Source: Medicago truncatula (taxonomy: Eukaryota > Streptophyta > Magnoliopsida > Fabales > Fabaceae). Taken from it: 64,000 nt of DNA. The position numbers and the translations under genes are program-made. The notes below the pieces were generated by a model. That model was not told where the DNA came from. It worked only from the letters and a program-made list of their open reading frames with translations, and searched no databases. The stretch spans positions 33,929,332 to 33,993,331 of the forward strand of contig NC_053046.1 in assembly GCF_003473485.1 (NCBI RefSeq), read 5' to 3'. Positions 22,251 to 34,344 of the stretch are shown in pieces. Each line of letters opens with the position of its first letter. Positions within the stretch are counted from its first letter, which is position 1.

Positions 22251-23004
22251 TGGTGTGTTTGGTTGTGAAAAGAAAGTGTGAAGGGAGAAAAAAGTGAGAA
22301 AGAGTTTGAAAAGAGAGAAATAGATGAGAAATAGAGTAGATTTGATATATTGTTTGGTATATGAGAAGAAAGAGAGAAATAGAAGAGAGAGAAGTGTGTT
22401 TAATTTTTGAAAAGACTAAAATATTCTCGTATTAAAAAACTAATACAATTTATTATCTTAGTAATTTAATTTTATATATAAATTAATGCAGTTTTTTATT
22501 CTAATTTAATTAAGAAATTGAATTGATTATTTTTACACAGAAATTAGACTACTTCTTGATTAATTGTTTAAAATAGTTTAACGTAGTCAATCAATTAAAC
22601 CAATTCATTACAATAGTTTTATCCAAAAAAAAAATACTAGATTATCACGCTATTTATTTTCATTAATCGTATGTTTTTTTTTTCTTTTAAGATTATTTGT
22701 TATTTGGTCATAAAATAAAAAATAAAAGAAAAACTGTTATTTAGCATTAGCCTTTCAAAAGTAACAAGATGGTCTATGTCACTGTTATCTAAGCAAGGGC
22801 GAAATTGAGAAATATCCAAAATAACAACAGCTCCTGCCCTTTCTTCGCTTACATGGAGAGAAAGAATATTGATGTGGGACCCACTGATTTGTGATCTCTC
22901 TCCCCTATTTCTTCTCTCACCAAACAGCTTTGATAGGACACTTATCTCCTTTCTCTCTCCCTTCAACTCCTCTCCTCTCATCTTCTCCTCAACCAAACAG
23001 CCCC
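22251..23004. mobile_element. PIF/Harbinger-like MITE, 754 bp
   Basis: Left end tggtgtgtttggttg and right end caaccaaacagcccc are inverted copies and are flanked on both sides by TAA, the usual Harbinger target. The homologous flank of unit A (ctaaaagaaaaatttg near 18357) lacks the element, giving an empty-site comparison. The interior has TC- and GA-rich arms. Open frames at 22700-22996 and 22869-23210 lie in or across it and are not genes. The start of the 7,977-bp duplicated block falls inside it at about 22675. Confidence 0.75.
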
Positions 23005-23230
23005 TAAAAGAAAATTTTAAAAGTAGTTCAACGAAGATTTATATAGTATATTATACATACCATGTTATTTTAAAGAAAAATATTTCCTCTCTTTACTTTG
23101 GTTTACATTATAAGTCTACAATATGCCAAATCATAATCTTGAACTCCATAGATGAGAGTAAGGAGTTTTCATGTTTTGTCATCAAAGACTCAAACGAATT
23201 GTATTCATAAATCTAAGACTTATCATCTCT

Positions 23231-24017
23231 AAAACCCCGATACTCCAAAAATAATGAAGAATCGTGTCCGACACATATCTGATACTGATACGCTCTGATA
23301 CGTCTCGATACGCATATCAGTTAATATTTATTTCTTTGAAAAAAAATGACTGATACGTGTCAGATACGGCTAACTTACTTGTACTTCGACACGGCTAACT
23401 TATACTCTGATACCGATACTATTGTCTTACATATTTCCTTTTAAGAAAAAGAATAATAAAATAATAAGAAATAAAACTACAAGTCTGGCAACGCTATCAA
23501 AAACATATTGTCTCTTCTAACCCCAAAATATAGGGTTTCTCGTCACCACATAGCGATAGCTATTCCATCTTCTACCCATTACTTATGATTGAATTCTACT
23601 AAGTTTCTCCTCCCTCTAATGTTATGTTTCTTCTGTTCTTCTCTCTAATTGGGAAAAAGCTGTTTGTTTTTTTTATCTAAATTAGTGTTAACTATTAAGT
23701 AGTCAACATTAGACAAAGGTGTTCTCTTTTTTTTTTTTTATATGGTACTTATGATGGTCTCTTTGGATGGTACTAATGATGTTCAACTATATTCTATCTA
23801 ATTTGTGCGAAAAAAAATATGTAATTGTCACTTCTTTTGATTATTTTTATTAATGTGAAAGTTTGTTTAATATCATTTTTAGTTATGTTTATACACTACA
23901 CATTTATACTGTTAATTTTAAATTTAATTTTTTAATAATGTATCGTATCGGGAATTTTGAAATTTTTTACGTATCGGTATCATATCATATACGTATTGTG
24001 TCAGGTATCGGGGTTTC
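23231..24017. mobile_element. Inverted-repeat element with aaaccccgata ends
   Basis: The left end aaaccccgatactcc and right end ggtatcggggttt are inverted. The inner arms contain repeated gatacg/cgtatc motifs on both sides. No transposase is seen, so it is a non-autonomous DNA element or old palindromic repeat. Copy 2 lies at about 31208-31995. Confidence 0.5.
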
Positions 24018-24123
24018 ATAACTTAAGATGTAATGCCTCTACATTTATACTAGCTACGACACTATTCGAACTAAAATTAGTTACAAGTTGCAACTAACTT
24101 TTAAAACTGTATTAGAAAACAAT

Positions 24124-24420
24124 TACTCCATTCGTTCCATAATAAGTGAGTCTTTTGTAAAAAAAATTGTCCTGAAATGATCGACTTATTTTACTTTTCA
24201 ATACAATATTAATTATTTTTTCGATTATAACTCTAATAAATATTACTTTTACCAGTCTCAATTCAATATATTATACTTTGCATTTATAATAATAAGAAAT
24301 GCATAAACATTTAACAAGACACTCAAAATCATTTTTCTTTCTCTTTCATTTATACACTTTTTTTTTAACATGTGTTGAATAAACAAAATACTCACTTATG
24401 GTAAGACGGAGGGAGGAGTA
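24124..24420. mobile_element. Stowaway-like MITE
   Basis: The left end tactccattcgttccataa and right end ttatggtaagacggagggaggagta are inverted, with TA borders, total 297 bp. It sits in the LTR-like flank of a Copia remnant. The second copy of the duplicated block has it at 32101-32396. Confidence 0.75.
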
Positions 24421-24482
24421 ATCAACCACTACCAACAAACTTGTCCATCGTGCTACTTCTACTGATCAACTCTTCCTTCTCA

Positions 24483-24604
24483 ACCTTACGGTAAATATCC
24501 CCCTCAAGTTGGAATAGTTGTCACTTGTCGGCAGTCCAAGCTTGTTGCACAAGGCATTGAATGGATGCGGTTGCAATGATTTTGTCATAATATCTATAAG
24601 TTGT
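24483..24604 (-). pseudogene. Copia polymerase 3' end (RNase H tail) remnant
   Basis: On the minus strand the sequence reads QLIDIMTKSLQPHPFNALCNKLGL, split here as QLIDIMTKSLQ and NALCNKLGL, followed by a purine-rich aacttgagggggat tract. This is the typical end of Copia RNase H followed by the polypurine tract before the LTR. Only about 40 codons remain. Confidence 0.65.
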
Positions 24605-24615
24605 CACTTTTGGTC

Positions 24616-24795
24616 TTTTTAGTTTTACATAATTTCTAAGTTAATCCTTTAAGTTTCGAAAGTTTCAATTATGTTCTTTTAGTTTTACAAAATTCTCAAG
24701 TTAGTCCTTTAAGTTTCAAAAGTTTCAAATAGGTCATTTTAGTTTGACAGAATTCCTAAGTTAGTCCTTTAAGTTTCAAAAGTTTCAAACTAAAT
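24616..24795. repeat. Three 60-bp tandem repeats
   Basis: Units share tttagttttac, aagttagtcctttaagttt and aaagtttcaa at a 60-bp period. The same array is at about 32593-32772 in the second block copy. Confidence 0.8.
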
Positions 24796-24969
24796 GGACT
24801 TATTTGAAACTTTTAAAACGGTGACACTGAAATAGTTTATCAACTAAAAAGAATCACTAATTAAGTGTCTAATAACGATGACATTATACACTTCAAGACA
24901 AAACAACACAAGAACAATAGTCAAATCCTTAATACTCCTTAAGTTATCGATATCGTATGATCTCTCTGT

Positions 24970-25420
24970 AATACGGTTGACTGCTCTTGGATGTTGTAAT
25001 CGGCAAGGGTCCAATCGTCCTCAAGTTGCTTACTGGCAAAGAATATATATTGTTCGTGCACTAGGATCTTTTCCTCGTCAAAAATCTTCTCCTTCACACT
25101 GATTATATTGTGTATGAACTATTAACCCTCAAGGGGATATTCTTTCTAGTCATGGTCATTATGAAAATTTGCATCTGCATCGCAATTGCCAACACATTAA
25201 TCAATGGTAAAAGCAACAGAAAGAAAACACTACAACCGTTATCACACTGAATTGCAACAAAAAAGAAACTCATCAAATTAGACGTTGAACCATTTGCTAG
25301 AATAAAATATAATAAGAAACTCATCAAATTAGTCACAATTTATTCTTCTCAAAATCTATGTACTCAATGACAGATTGTGTCCGGAAGCCAAAATGCTATA
25401 GCAGTATAGCTGGTAGAAGT
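24970..25420 (-). pseudogene. SINA-ubiquitin-like gene remnant with large internal deletion (unit C, part 1)
   Basis: The ubiquitin-like exon starts at 25174 (MQIFIMTMTRKN) and meets a stop at 25103 where ubiquitin has its DTI turn. The rest, VKEKIFDEEK to LADYNIQEQST, continues in another frame down to about 24970. About 60 bp upstream, at 25246-25236, only the first codons of the RING exon (CDNG) survive before intron 1-like sequence. Nearly the whole RING/zinc-finger exon has therefore been deleted. Non-functional. Confidence 0.7.
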
Positions 25421-26340
25421 AGAAGTATGGCCGCTATATCAAAACTTGGGGAAACAATACAAGAAGTTCATACCATACACATATAAAAGCTCAAAAATAG
25501 AAATTCACAATTATTAATCCAATTTCAATGTTGCTAATATCCAAACCCAATGTAAAGCAAATAAGTCTGAACTTCCAAGACTTAAAAGAACTCATCTAAT
25601 CATTTATAACAAACAAAAGTGATTCCTTAAATAGAATCACCATCTCTAACCACTAATTCAGCATCATCATGCTCACTCTCTTTATTTCCAGACCTCGTTT
25701 GTCATGCATTTATCTCCGTTCTTTTCTGCTGCCTACAAAGCTGCATATGATGAATGGGGCAAATAATTTTGTTTTTTGGAAGAATTTGGCTCCTCCGAAG
25801 TAAGAAAATCAAGCGTCTTAATTTAAAAACTCTTGATTGTTATGAAGCACCTCTAGCATCCATCCTTAATGTTCTATTATTGGTTGATAATATTTACTTT
25901 ACCCTCTAAAGTAAATTACTTGTTAAGAGTCTCTCACATTTGGATGAGATAAAGCCTCAATGTGAGTATATGAGTCGGGGAATTCGTCGTCTTACAGACC
26001 AATTTTGTAAGATTGAGTTAGGCCCAACCCAAATTCTAAGATAGTACTAGCGTTTATTCAAAATTAAATCAGGCCACCAACTATCAGTCACTCAGGTCAC
26101 GCTCTAAATGTTCAATTCTGGACTTGTGGTGCTACAGCCACACTACTCAAAACCACAACACATCGGTGTTAAATGATATGAATTTGTTTAAAATGTTTTG
26201 GTTGATGTGGAAAGGAATACAATTTAGATCAAATACAACATGTTATGGTGGATGTAACAATTAGGGGTGTAAGAAGTAATAAATATAGTTGCCATTTTGG
26301 AGCCATGCTTCGGATCATTGAATTACATTGCCTGAGGACT
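25421..26340. other. Intergenic insert between two SINA fragments
   Basis: About 0.9 kb without homology to units A or B and without a recognisable domain. It separates the ubiquitin-like remnant from the truncated SINA exon. Repeated at about 33398-34317. Confidence 0.5.
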
Positions 26341-26367
26341 CTAAGTCACTGACTCTTTTCAATTAAA

Positions 26368-27380
26368 TCAAACTCTACTGCAGGAGTCACTGCACCTATC
26401 TGTGAGAATTACTATAAAAGAAGAACCAAATGGAATCAAAAGGAACTCTGAGGAAGGAGTTGCGAACGCAACACGTTGAACATCCTTTGCAAAAGACTGC
26501 AATTTCAGTTTGCACATCTGAGACCTAGCCAATATATAATATCTATATTCAGACTCGAAAGAGTTTGGACCAATACAGCAAATATTGATAGCATTTCCCA
26601 AAAGTGTAGCTCTATTATAGAGAATAAATAGTTTGCCATAAGTTTCCTCTTGAAAAACAATGGTTTCATCATTAGACTTGATGTAGACAATTAAGGAGTG
26701 ACCATAAGAAAATTTGATATGAGAATCCCCGTGTTTATCGCTGAAATGCTTAGACAACACTTCTGATGATGCAACAAAGTCACAGCTTGAAACAGGGCAG
26801 CAACATGGCACATGGATGCATTCTTCTTCATGCTTCCTCTTTCCAATGCAACTTATTTTCTCATTGCAACCATGATTTACATTCGGACATGACATTTCAA
26901 TAGATAGCAATAGATTCTCAATGGCTTTACAACGTTTTGAGCTAATACGCAACGAGCACTTGTGACGCTTGTTCCCAAGTTTAGGATAGCAGGTAGAGCA
27001 AAAAATATGACCATTATCACACTGTAGTGCAACATAAAAGAAAATAATCAAATTAGACTAAGAACCATTTGCTAGAATAAAATAAAACATATGTTCCCGT
27101 TTTCTTTATTTTCTTCAATTCCAACAAACTATAGAGCTACAACTTTTTACATTAAAAAAGGTACAACAATAAAGAATTCATAGATTCATTCGAAGGAACA
27201 ACCAAGTATCCTTCAGCATGCAACATTTTTAACATAAAAAACATTCGAAAATTTGCAAATGACAAAAATAACTTGTTAAAAAGAAAATGAGATGCATACC
27301 TGAAAGACGGGAATAGTTAAGGGCTGAGAACAATTGCAGCAATCAAGCAATTTTGGGTTGGAATACATCAGATGATCCAT
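26368..27380 (-). pseudogene. SINA-type RING protein lacking the ubiquitin-like exon (unit C, part 2)
   Basis: Exon 1 (27380-27300, 27 codons, ending PLTIPVFQ) and exon 2 (from 27021) follow the unit B layout. RING Cys46 is Arg here (GNKRHKC against GNKCYKC in B), so one zinc ligand is missing. The SIAH zinc-finger region is otherwise kept. The substrate-binding region runs to IPFGSS and is then replaced by a foreign tail (FIVILTDRCSD) ending at 26368, losing the last 15 or so residues and the splice donor to the ubiquitin-like exon. Probably a pseudogene. An identical copy is at 34345-35357. Confidence 0.7.
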
Positions 27381-28407
27381 TACACCTTTTCACTAATCAA
27401 ATCAAAGTTTATTAGAAAAACCATTAAAACTTTCTTATATAATCAAAATCATGTTTTTGACTAAAAAAATAATCAAGTTGTTCTAGTAAAAAAATAATCT
27501 AGTTGCTGCTACAAATATCATTTAACAAAAACACTCACAGAGAAAATGTAGAGTCCAGGTGCTTCATGCATGTGTTACTATCGATGGTTTTAGCCTCTAC
27601 CGATTCCTTTCCTCCGTTTTAAAGCCAATGACACGCATAGCAAAAATGTGTTAATTAATGTGCATCTTTTCCAATTCTATTTACTACTACTATTATTATT
27701 TTTTGGTACATGTGCATCTATTTGTATTCCTTTTATTTTTGACGGATCATATTCTATTAATGTTAAGATAAGATTTTTTTTTTTTGGTGAAGAAAAAATA
27801 TTCTATAATGTTAAGATAAGATGATAATTAGAGTCAAACACTGAATATATCTGCAAAGATAAAAAAAAAATGGATCAGGTAGAAACGTGCGCTATAGTCT
27901 ATATATAGAGTACGGGAACAAACAAAGTTCGTTTCATTTAATATAGCTAAGAAAATTTTGGAAGTGGTTCAATGAAGATTTGTATAGGAAAATGCTAACA
28001 AGTGTTTTTAAGTATACGGTTAATCAATCAAATATAGTAGTATTTATATTGAAAGTTGCGTAGTCAATGAATCGAGTTTAAAATTATGACATTTTCAACT
28101 TAAAATTTTCTCTTTTAAGATACTGGTTAGCAAAACTCTTAGAACTTGTGTATTTTATGTGAAAAATACATAATTTTTTAATAGATGATTGTTGTTTTCA
28201 ATAAAAAGTTAATTATTTTTATTTGTTTTAACGTGTGCAGCATTACATGTGTGAGACAAACCCATAGAAAAATATTTCCTCTCTTTACTTTGGTTTACGT
28301 TTAAGTCTATGAATATGCGAAATCATAAGCTTGAACTACATTGTTGAGAGTGGAGTTTTCATGTTATCAAAGACTCACATGAATTGTATTCATAGATCTA
28401 AAAGACT

Positions 28408-28538
28408 TACTCCCTCCAAAATGTAATATAAATAAAAAATAGTAATTGAAAAGTTGAGGTACGAGAAGTAAATATTTAACCGCATATACATTAACATTTC
28501 AAAACCATTTTTGTTTATATTTCATTCTAGAGGAAGTA
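28408..28538. mobile_element. Stowaway-like MITE
   Basis: The left end tactccctccaaaatgtaat and right end tttcattctagaggaagta are imperfect inverted copies. Second block copy at about 36386-36516. Confidence 0.55.
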
Positions 28539-28570
28539 CAATGTAATGACTCTACCATTTATACTAGCAA

Positions 28571-28782
28571 GGAGGTGCGTTGTCGTCATTCCTTTATCTA
28601 ATAGTGGCGGAAAGCTTCAATATGTTGATGAGGAGGGCAATGGAGGAGGGAAAATTGACAGTATACAGATTTGACATGGAGGAAGACATGTTCACAAACT
28701 TACAATATGCCAACGATACATTGATTATTCGTGAGAAAAAGTGGTCAAATATCAGAATCATCAAGGTAAATTTGCTTCTATT
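28571..28782 (+). pseudogene. LINE reverse transcriptase fragment
   Basis: The frame reads LSSFLYLIVAESFNMLMRRA, then DMFTNLQYANDTLII. This matches the LINE motif around the catalytic YADD box, here YAND with one catalytic Asp replaced. It stops where the CACTA element begins. In the second block copy the missing half resumes at 40939 after the transposon. Confidence 0.75.
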
Positions 28783-29652
28783 CACTACCACAATTTTGGC
28801 TTTTAATAGCATTATTTTAATAGCGTTTCTGGATAAATGCTATTAAAAATGCAACTCATAAACCTGTTATAGCACTTTTCAGAAAGCGCTAAGGAAAACT
28901 TGTTAAAAATTGGGTTAGATAGCGCTTTTCCTGAAACGCTATTATTATTGTTTGCATTAATAGCGCTTTTTCCGAAACACTATTGTTGGAGGGGGTATAG
29001 ATAGCGCTTGTCACAAACGCTATGTTTGGGCTTATTAAATTAAAAAAGGCAGATTAACACTTTCTCTCTCCAACATTGGGATTCAAAGTCAGAACGCTTT
29101 CTACCGTCCTTCTCCTAAATCAAAACCACCTTCTTCTCCATTGCATCAGTGAAAATCTAAACCCAAAACCATCTTCTTGCTTTGGTCTAAATCGAAGTCA
29201 GAGTCACTCTCTCTCTCACAATCGACGTCGGAATCGAAGTCATTCCGTGGTAAGTTTTTCTCTTTCGATTTTTTCGTTTCATAGCTTCCTCAAAATCGCT
29301 CAATGTTTGTTTTTGTGTTGCAGTTCAAGTTCAGCTCTTCCTTTGAAGAGAACGTCAGCAAGTTAGCTCAAGATCTCTACCCAGGTTGTATGAAAATCGA
29401 AACCCCTCAATTTTTTTAGTTTTTTATTTTATTTCTCTGATTTTTATTTTATTGGGTTTCTTGTGAAATGCTGAAAAATTGTTTCTGTTAAATCGAAAGC
29501 CCTTAATTTTGATTGTCATCTGTTTTTATTTTTAAAAATTTACATTTTTTTTTATGAGATTTATAATGTGTGGTTTATGTGTGTTTGATTGTTTGTTTTA
29601 CTTTGTTGTGAAATTTTGGTTTCCAATGATTATTTCTCAAGTGATTTATTAC

Positions 29653-29861
29653 TCTGTTTGGATAAACATAATATTTACAGCTTATCAAGATAAGTAAGCC
29701 CTTATGTATAAGCTTACTTAAGCTTTTTATGTAGTAAAAAATAAATTATGTTAAATTGTTTTTTCATTTGTCATAACTCATAAGCTGTTTTCATTAATTC
29801 TCCCAAAGGGTATCATAAAATTTATGCCAGTAGGAAAGCTTAAATAAGCCAATTCAAACAG
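29653..29861. mobile_element. Small MITE nested in the CACTA element
   Basis: The left end ctgtttggataaac and right end ccaattcaaacag are inverted. Inner agcttac and aagctt motifs also pair. Second copy at about 37631-37838. Confidence 0.5.
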
Positions 29862-30271
29862 TCCTATACACAGTGATGGACTTTTCAGATTTTCATCACA
29901 ATCTCAATAAATTTTGTCTTTTAATAATCACTTTAGAGAACACCAACCCTTAACAGTCCTAACAATAATGTCTTACTATGAGAGATGATAAAATATATTA
30001 TTAACCCTTGAAATAATTATTATGTTCTCATATTAAGTGGTTCATGAGCTAAAGGGCCAATATGTAAATGACAGACATGCTTTAGAAAATAATGAACACA
30101 CACTCATAAGTGTAAATCATTGTTTGAAAAATAATAATATAGTGATCTTTGAAGCCTTGAACTTGTTATGTATTTGGTTGTATGTGTGTGAAGGAATCTG
30201 TGAATGAATTAAGGTACTGTAATAGTAGAAAGTAAAAAGAGACTAAGCTATAATAACTAAATCATCAATGC

Positions 30272-30520
30272 TTAATTCATTGTTTTCTTCATAATCATGC
30301 AAGTACAATATATAAACTTGTTATAACAGAATGGGAAGCATGTGCACAATACATGGTAATTGCGTGACTCATCCCTAGCAACTACAAGTGACTCATCATC
30401 TAGATCTTTCCTCTTACTCTTTGAGCCAACTCTTTTCTTAGTTGTTACATAATCATTGAGATACTTGGCCCTGTTGTGATTCCTCTTGGCCCGCACCTGA
30501 GGTTCTATTTCAACCTCCTC
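30272..30520 (-). pseudogene. Possible Copia-type polyprotein scrap
   Basis: The minus strand reads VEIEPQVRAKRNHNRAKYL then NDYVTTKKR. This resembles the basic spacer ahead of Copia reverse transcriptase (pattern R-x-R-x2-P-x-YL-x-DYV). Too short to be sure. Repeated at 38249-38497. Confidence 0.3.
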
Positions 30521-32100
30521 ACATGGGTCATTTTGGTCCCTAACAGAACTCCAACCCCAACAGTAATGATGAAAAAGCTATTATAGAAAATTTAGGCAAA
30601 ATTTAGCTAAACACAACTTGCTTGATGTGACTGTTAGCTAGTCTAACATACTTTTTTTTTCTTTTAAGATTATTTGTTATTTGGTCATAAAATAAAAAAT
30701 AAAAGAAAAACTGTTATTTAGCATTAGCCTTTCAAAAGTAACAAGATGGTCTATGTCACTGTTATCTAAGCAAGGGCGAAATTGAGAAATATCCAAAATA
30801 ACAACAGCTCCTGCCCTTTCTTCGCTTACATGGAGAGAAAGAATATTGATGTGGGACCCACTGATTTGTGATCTCTCTCCCCTATTTCTTCTCTCACCAA
30901 ACAGCTTTGATAGGACACTTATCTCCTTTCTCTCTCCCTTCAACTCCTCTCCTCTCATCTTCTCCTCAACCAAACAGCCCCTAAAAGAAAATTTTAAAAG
31001 TAGTTCAACGAAGATTTATATAGTATATTATACATACCATGTTATTTTAAAGAAAAATATTTCCTCTCTTTACTTTGGTTTACATTATAAGTCTACAATA
31101 TGCCAAATCATAATCTTGAACTCCATAGATGAGAGTAAGGAGTTTTCATGTTTTGTCATCAAAGACTCAAACGAATTGTATTCATAAATCTAAGACTTAT
31201 CATCTCTAAAACCCCGATACTCCAAAAATAATGAAGAATCGTGTCCGACACATATCTGATACTGATACGCTCTGATACGTCTCGATACGCATATCAGTTA
31301 ATATTTATTTCTTTGAAAAAAAATGACTGATACGTGTCAGATACGGCTAACTTACTTGTACTTCGACACGGCTAACTTATACTCTGATACCGATACTATT
31401 GTCTTACATATTTCCTTTTAAGAAAAAGAATAATAAAATAATAAGAAATAAAACTACAAGTCTGGCAACGCTATCAAAAACATATTGTCTCTTCTAACCC
31501 CAAAATATAGGGTTTCTCGTCACCACATAGCGATAGCTATTCCATCTTCTACCCATTACTTATGATTGAATTCTACTAAGTTTCTCCTCCCTCTAATGTT
31601 ATGTTTCTTCTGTTCTTCTCTCTAATTGGGAAAAAGCTGTTTGTTTTTTTTATCTAAATTAGTGTTAACTATTAAGTAGTCAACATTAGACAAAGGTGTT
31701 CTCTTTTTTTTTTTTTTATATGGTACTTATGATGGTCTCTTTGGATGGTACTAATGATGTTCAACTATATTCTATCTAATTTGTGCGAAAAAAAATATGT
31801 AATTGTCACTTCTTTTGATTATTTTTATTAATGTGAAAGTTTGTTTAATATCATTTTTAGTTATGTTTATACACTACACATTTATACTGTTAATTTTAAA
31901 TTTAATTTTTTAATAATGTATCGTATCGGGAATTTTGAAATTTTTTACGTATCGGTATCATATCATATACGTATTGTGTCAGGTATCGGGGTTTCATAAC
32001 TTAAGATGTAATGCCTCTACATTTATACTAGCTACGACACTATTCGAACTAAAATTAGTTACAAGTTGCAACTAACTTTTAAAACTGTATTAGAAAACAA

Positions 32101-32396
32101 TTACTCCATTCGTTCCATAATAAGTGAGTCTTTTGTAAAAAAAATTGTCCTGAAATGATCGACTTATTTTACTTTTCAATACAATATTAATTATTTTTTC
32201 GATTATAACTCTAATAAATATTACTTTTACCAGTCTCAATTCAATATATTATACTTTGCATTTATAATAATAAGAAATGCATAAACATTTAACAAGACAC
32301 TCAAAATCATTTTTCTTTCTCTTTCATTTATACACTTTTTTTTAACATGTGTTGAATAAACAAAATACTCACTTATGGTAAGACGGAGGGAGGAGT
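32101..32396. mobile_element. Stowaway-like MITE (block copy 2)
   Basis: Same as 24124-24420, with one T fewer in an internal homopolymer. Confidence 0.75.
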
Positions 32397-32459
32397 AATC
32401 AACCACTACCAACAAACTTGTCCATCGTGCTACTTCTACTGATCAACTCTTCCTTCTCA

Positions 32460-32581
32460 ACCTTACGGTAAATATCCCCCTCAAGTTGGAATAGTTGTCA
32501 CTTGTCGGCAGTCCAAGCTTGTTGCACAAGGCATTGAATGGATGCGGTTGCAATGATTTTGTCATAATATCTATAAGTTGT
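32460..32581 (-). pseudogene. Copia RNase H tail remnant (block copy 2)
   Basis: Copy of 24483-24604. Confidence 0.65.
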
Positions 32582-32946
32582 CACTTTTGGTCTTTTTAGT
32601 TTTACATAATTTCTAAGTTAATCCTTTAAGTTTCGAAAGTTTCAATTATGTTCTTTTAGTTTTACAAAATTCTCAAGTTAGTCCTTTAAGTTTCAAAAGT
32701 TTCAAATAGGTCATTTTAGTTTGACAGAATTCCTAAGTTAGTCCTTTAAGTTTCAAAAGTTTCAAACTAAATGGACTTATTTGAAACTTTTAAAACGGTG
32801 ACACTGAAATAGTTTATCAACTAAAAAGAATCACTAATTAAGTGTCTAATAACGATGACATTATACACTTCAAGACAAAACAACACAAGAACAATAGTCA
32901 AATCCTTAATACTCCTTAAGTTATCGATATCGTATGATCTCTCTGT

Positions 32947-33397
32947 AATACGGTTGACTGCTCTTGGATGTTGTAATCGGCAAGGGTCCAATCGTCCTCA
33001 AGTTGCTTACTGGCAAAGAATATATATTGTTCGTGCACTAGGATCTTTTCCTCGTCAAAAATCTTCTCCTTCACACTGATTATATTGTGTATGAACTATT
33101 AACCCTCAAGGGGATATTCTTTCTAGTCATGGTCATTATGAAAATTTGCATCTGCATCGCAATTGCCAACACATTAATCAATGGTAAAAGCAACAGAAAG
33201 AAAACACTACAACCGTTATCACACTGAATTGCAACAAAAAAGAAACTCATCAAATTAGACGTTGAACCATTTGCTAGAATAAAATATAATAAGAAACTCA
33301 TCAAATTAGTCACAATTTATTCTTCTCAAAATCTATGTACTCAATGACAGATTGTGTCCGGAAGCCAAAATGCTATAGCAGTATAGCTGGTAGAAGT
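32947..33397 (-). pseudogene. SINA-ubiquitin-like remnant (block copy 2)
   Basis: Copy of 24970-25420, with the same early stop in the ubiquitin-like exon (33080) and the same deletion. Confidence 0.7.
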
Positions 33398-34344
33398 AGA
33401 AGTATGGCCGCTATATCAAAACTTGGGGAAACAATACAAGAAGTTCATACCATACACATATAAAAGCTCAAAAATAGAAATTCACAATTATTAATCCAAT
33501 TTCAATGTTGCTAATATCCAAACCCAATGTAAAGCAAATAAGTCTGAACTTCCAAGACTTAAAAGAACTCATCTAATCATTTATAACAAACAAAAGTGAT
33601 TCCTTAAATAGAATCACCATCTCTAACCACTAATTCAGCATCATCATGCTCACTCTCTTTATTTCCAGACCTCGTTTGTCATGCATTTATCTCCGTTCTT
33701 TTCTGCTGCCTACAAAGCTGCATATGATGAATGGGGCAAATAATTTTGTTTTTTGGAAGAATTTGGCTCCTCCGAAGTAAGAAAATCAAGCGTCTTAATT
33801 TAAAAACTCTTGATTGTTATGAAGCACCTCTAGCATCCATCCTTAATGTTCTATTATTGGTTGATAATATTTACTTTACCCTCTAAAGTAAATTACTTGT
33901 TAAGAGTCTCTCACATTTGGATGAGATAAAGCCTCAATGTGAGTATATGAGTCGGGGAATTCGTCGTCTTACAGACCAATTTTGTAAGATTGAGTTAGGC
34001 CCAACCCAAATTCTAAGATAGTACTAGCGTTTATTCAAAATTAAATCAGGCCACCAACTATCAGTCACTCAGGTCACGCTCTAAATGTTCAATTCTGGAC
34101 TTGTGGTGCTACAGCCACACTACTCAAAACCACAACACATCGGTGTTAAATGATATGAATTTGTTTAAAATGTTTTGGTTGATGTGGAAAGGAATACAAT
34201 TTAGATCAAATACAACATGTTATGGTGGATGTAACAATTAGGGGTGTAAGAAGTAATAAATATAGTTGCCATTTTGGAGCCATGCTTCGGATCATTGAAT
34301 TACATTGCCTGAGGACTCTAAGTCACTGACTCTTTTCAATTAAA

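Larger units (their letters stand above)
22675..30651. repeat. Tandem duplication, copy 1 (7,977-bp unit)
   Basis: The whole block recurs head to tail at 30652-38628. Landmarks are offset by 7,977 or 7,978 bp, alternating only because of four single-base homopolymer differences (near 23730, 24355, 27708 and 29560). The left edge lies in the T run of the Harbinger-like MITE. The right edge lies inside the CACTA element, at the sequence aacatactt. Confidence 0.95.
28783..30653. mobile_element. CACTA element, 5' part only (copy 1)
   Basis: It starts CACTACCACAATTTTGG with many AGCGCT-type subterminal repeats and is cut at the duplication junction near 30651. Inside are an intron-containing leader (about 29060-29390) and a smaller MITE at 29653-29861. 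The complete element is in copy 2 (36761-40938). Confidence 0.75.

Noticed and set aside
22700-22996. 98-codon minus-strand frame, repeated at 30677
   Set aside because: Lies inside the Harbinger-like MITE. The R/E-rich sequence comes from its GA-rich arm.
29076-29366. 96-codon Ser-rich frame, repeated at 37054
   Set aside because: Lies in the leader of the CACTA element and crosses a likely intron (taagtttttc to tgttgcag). It shows no domain and may be an untranslated exon.
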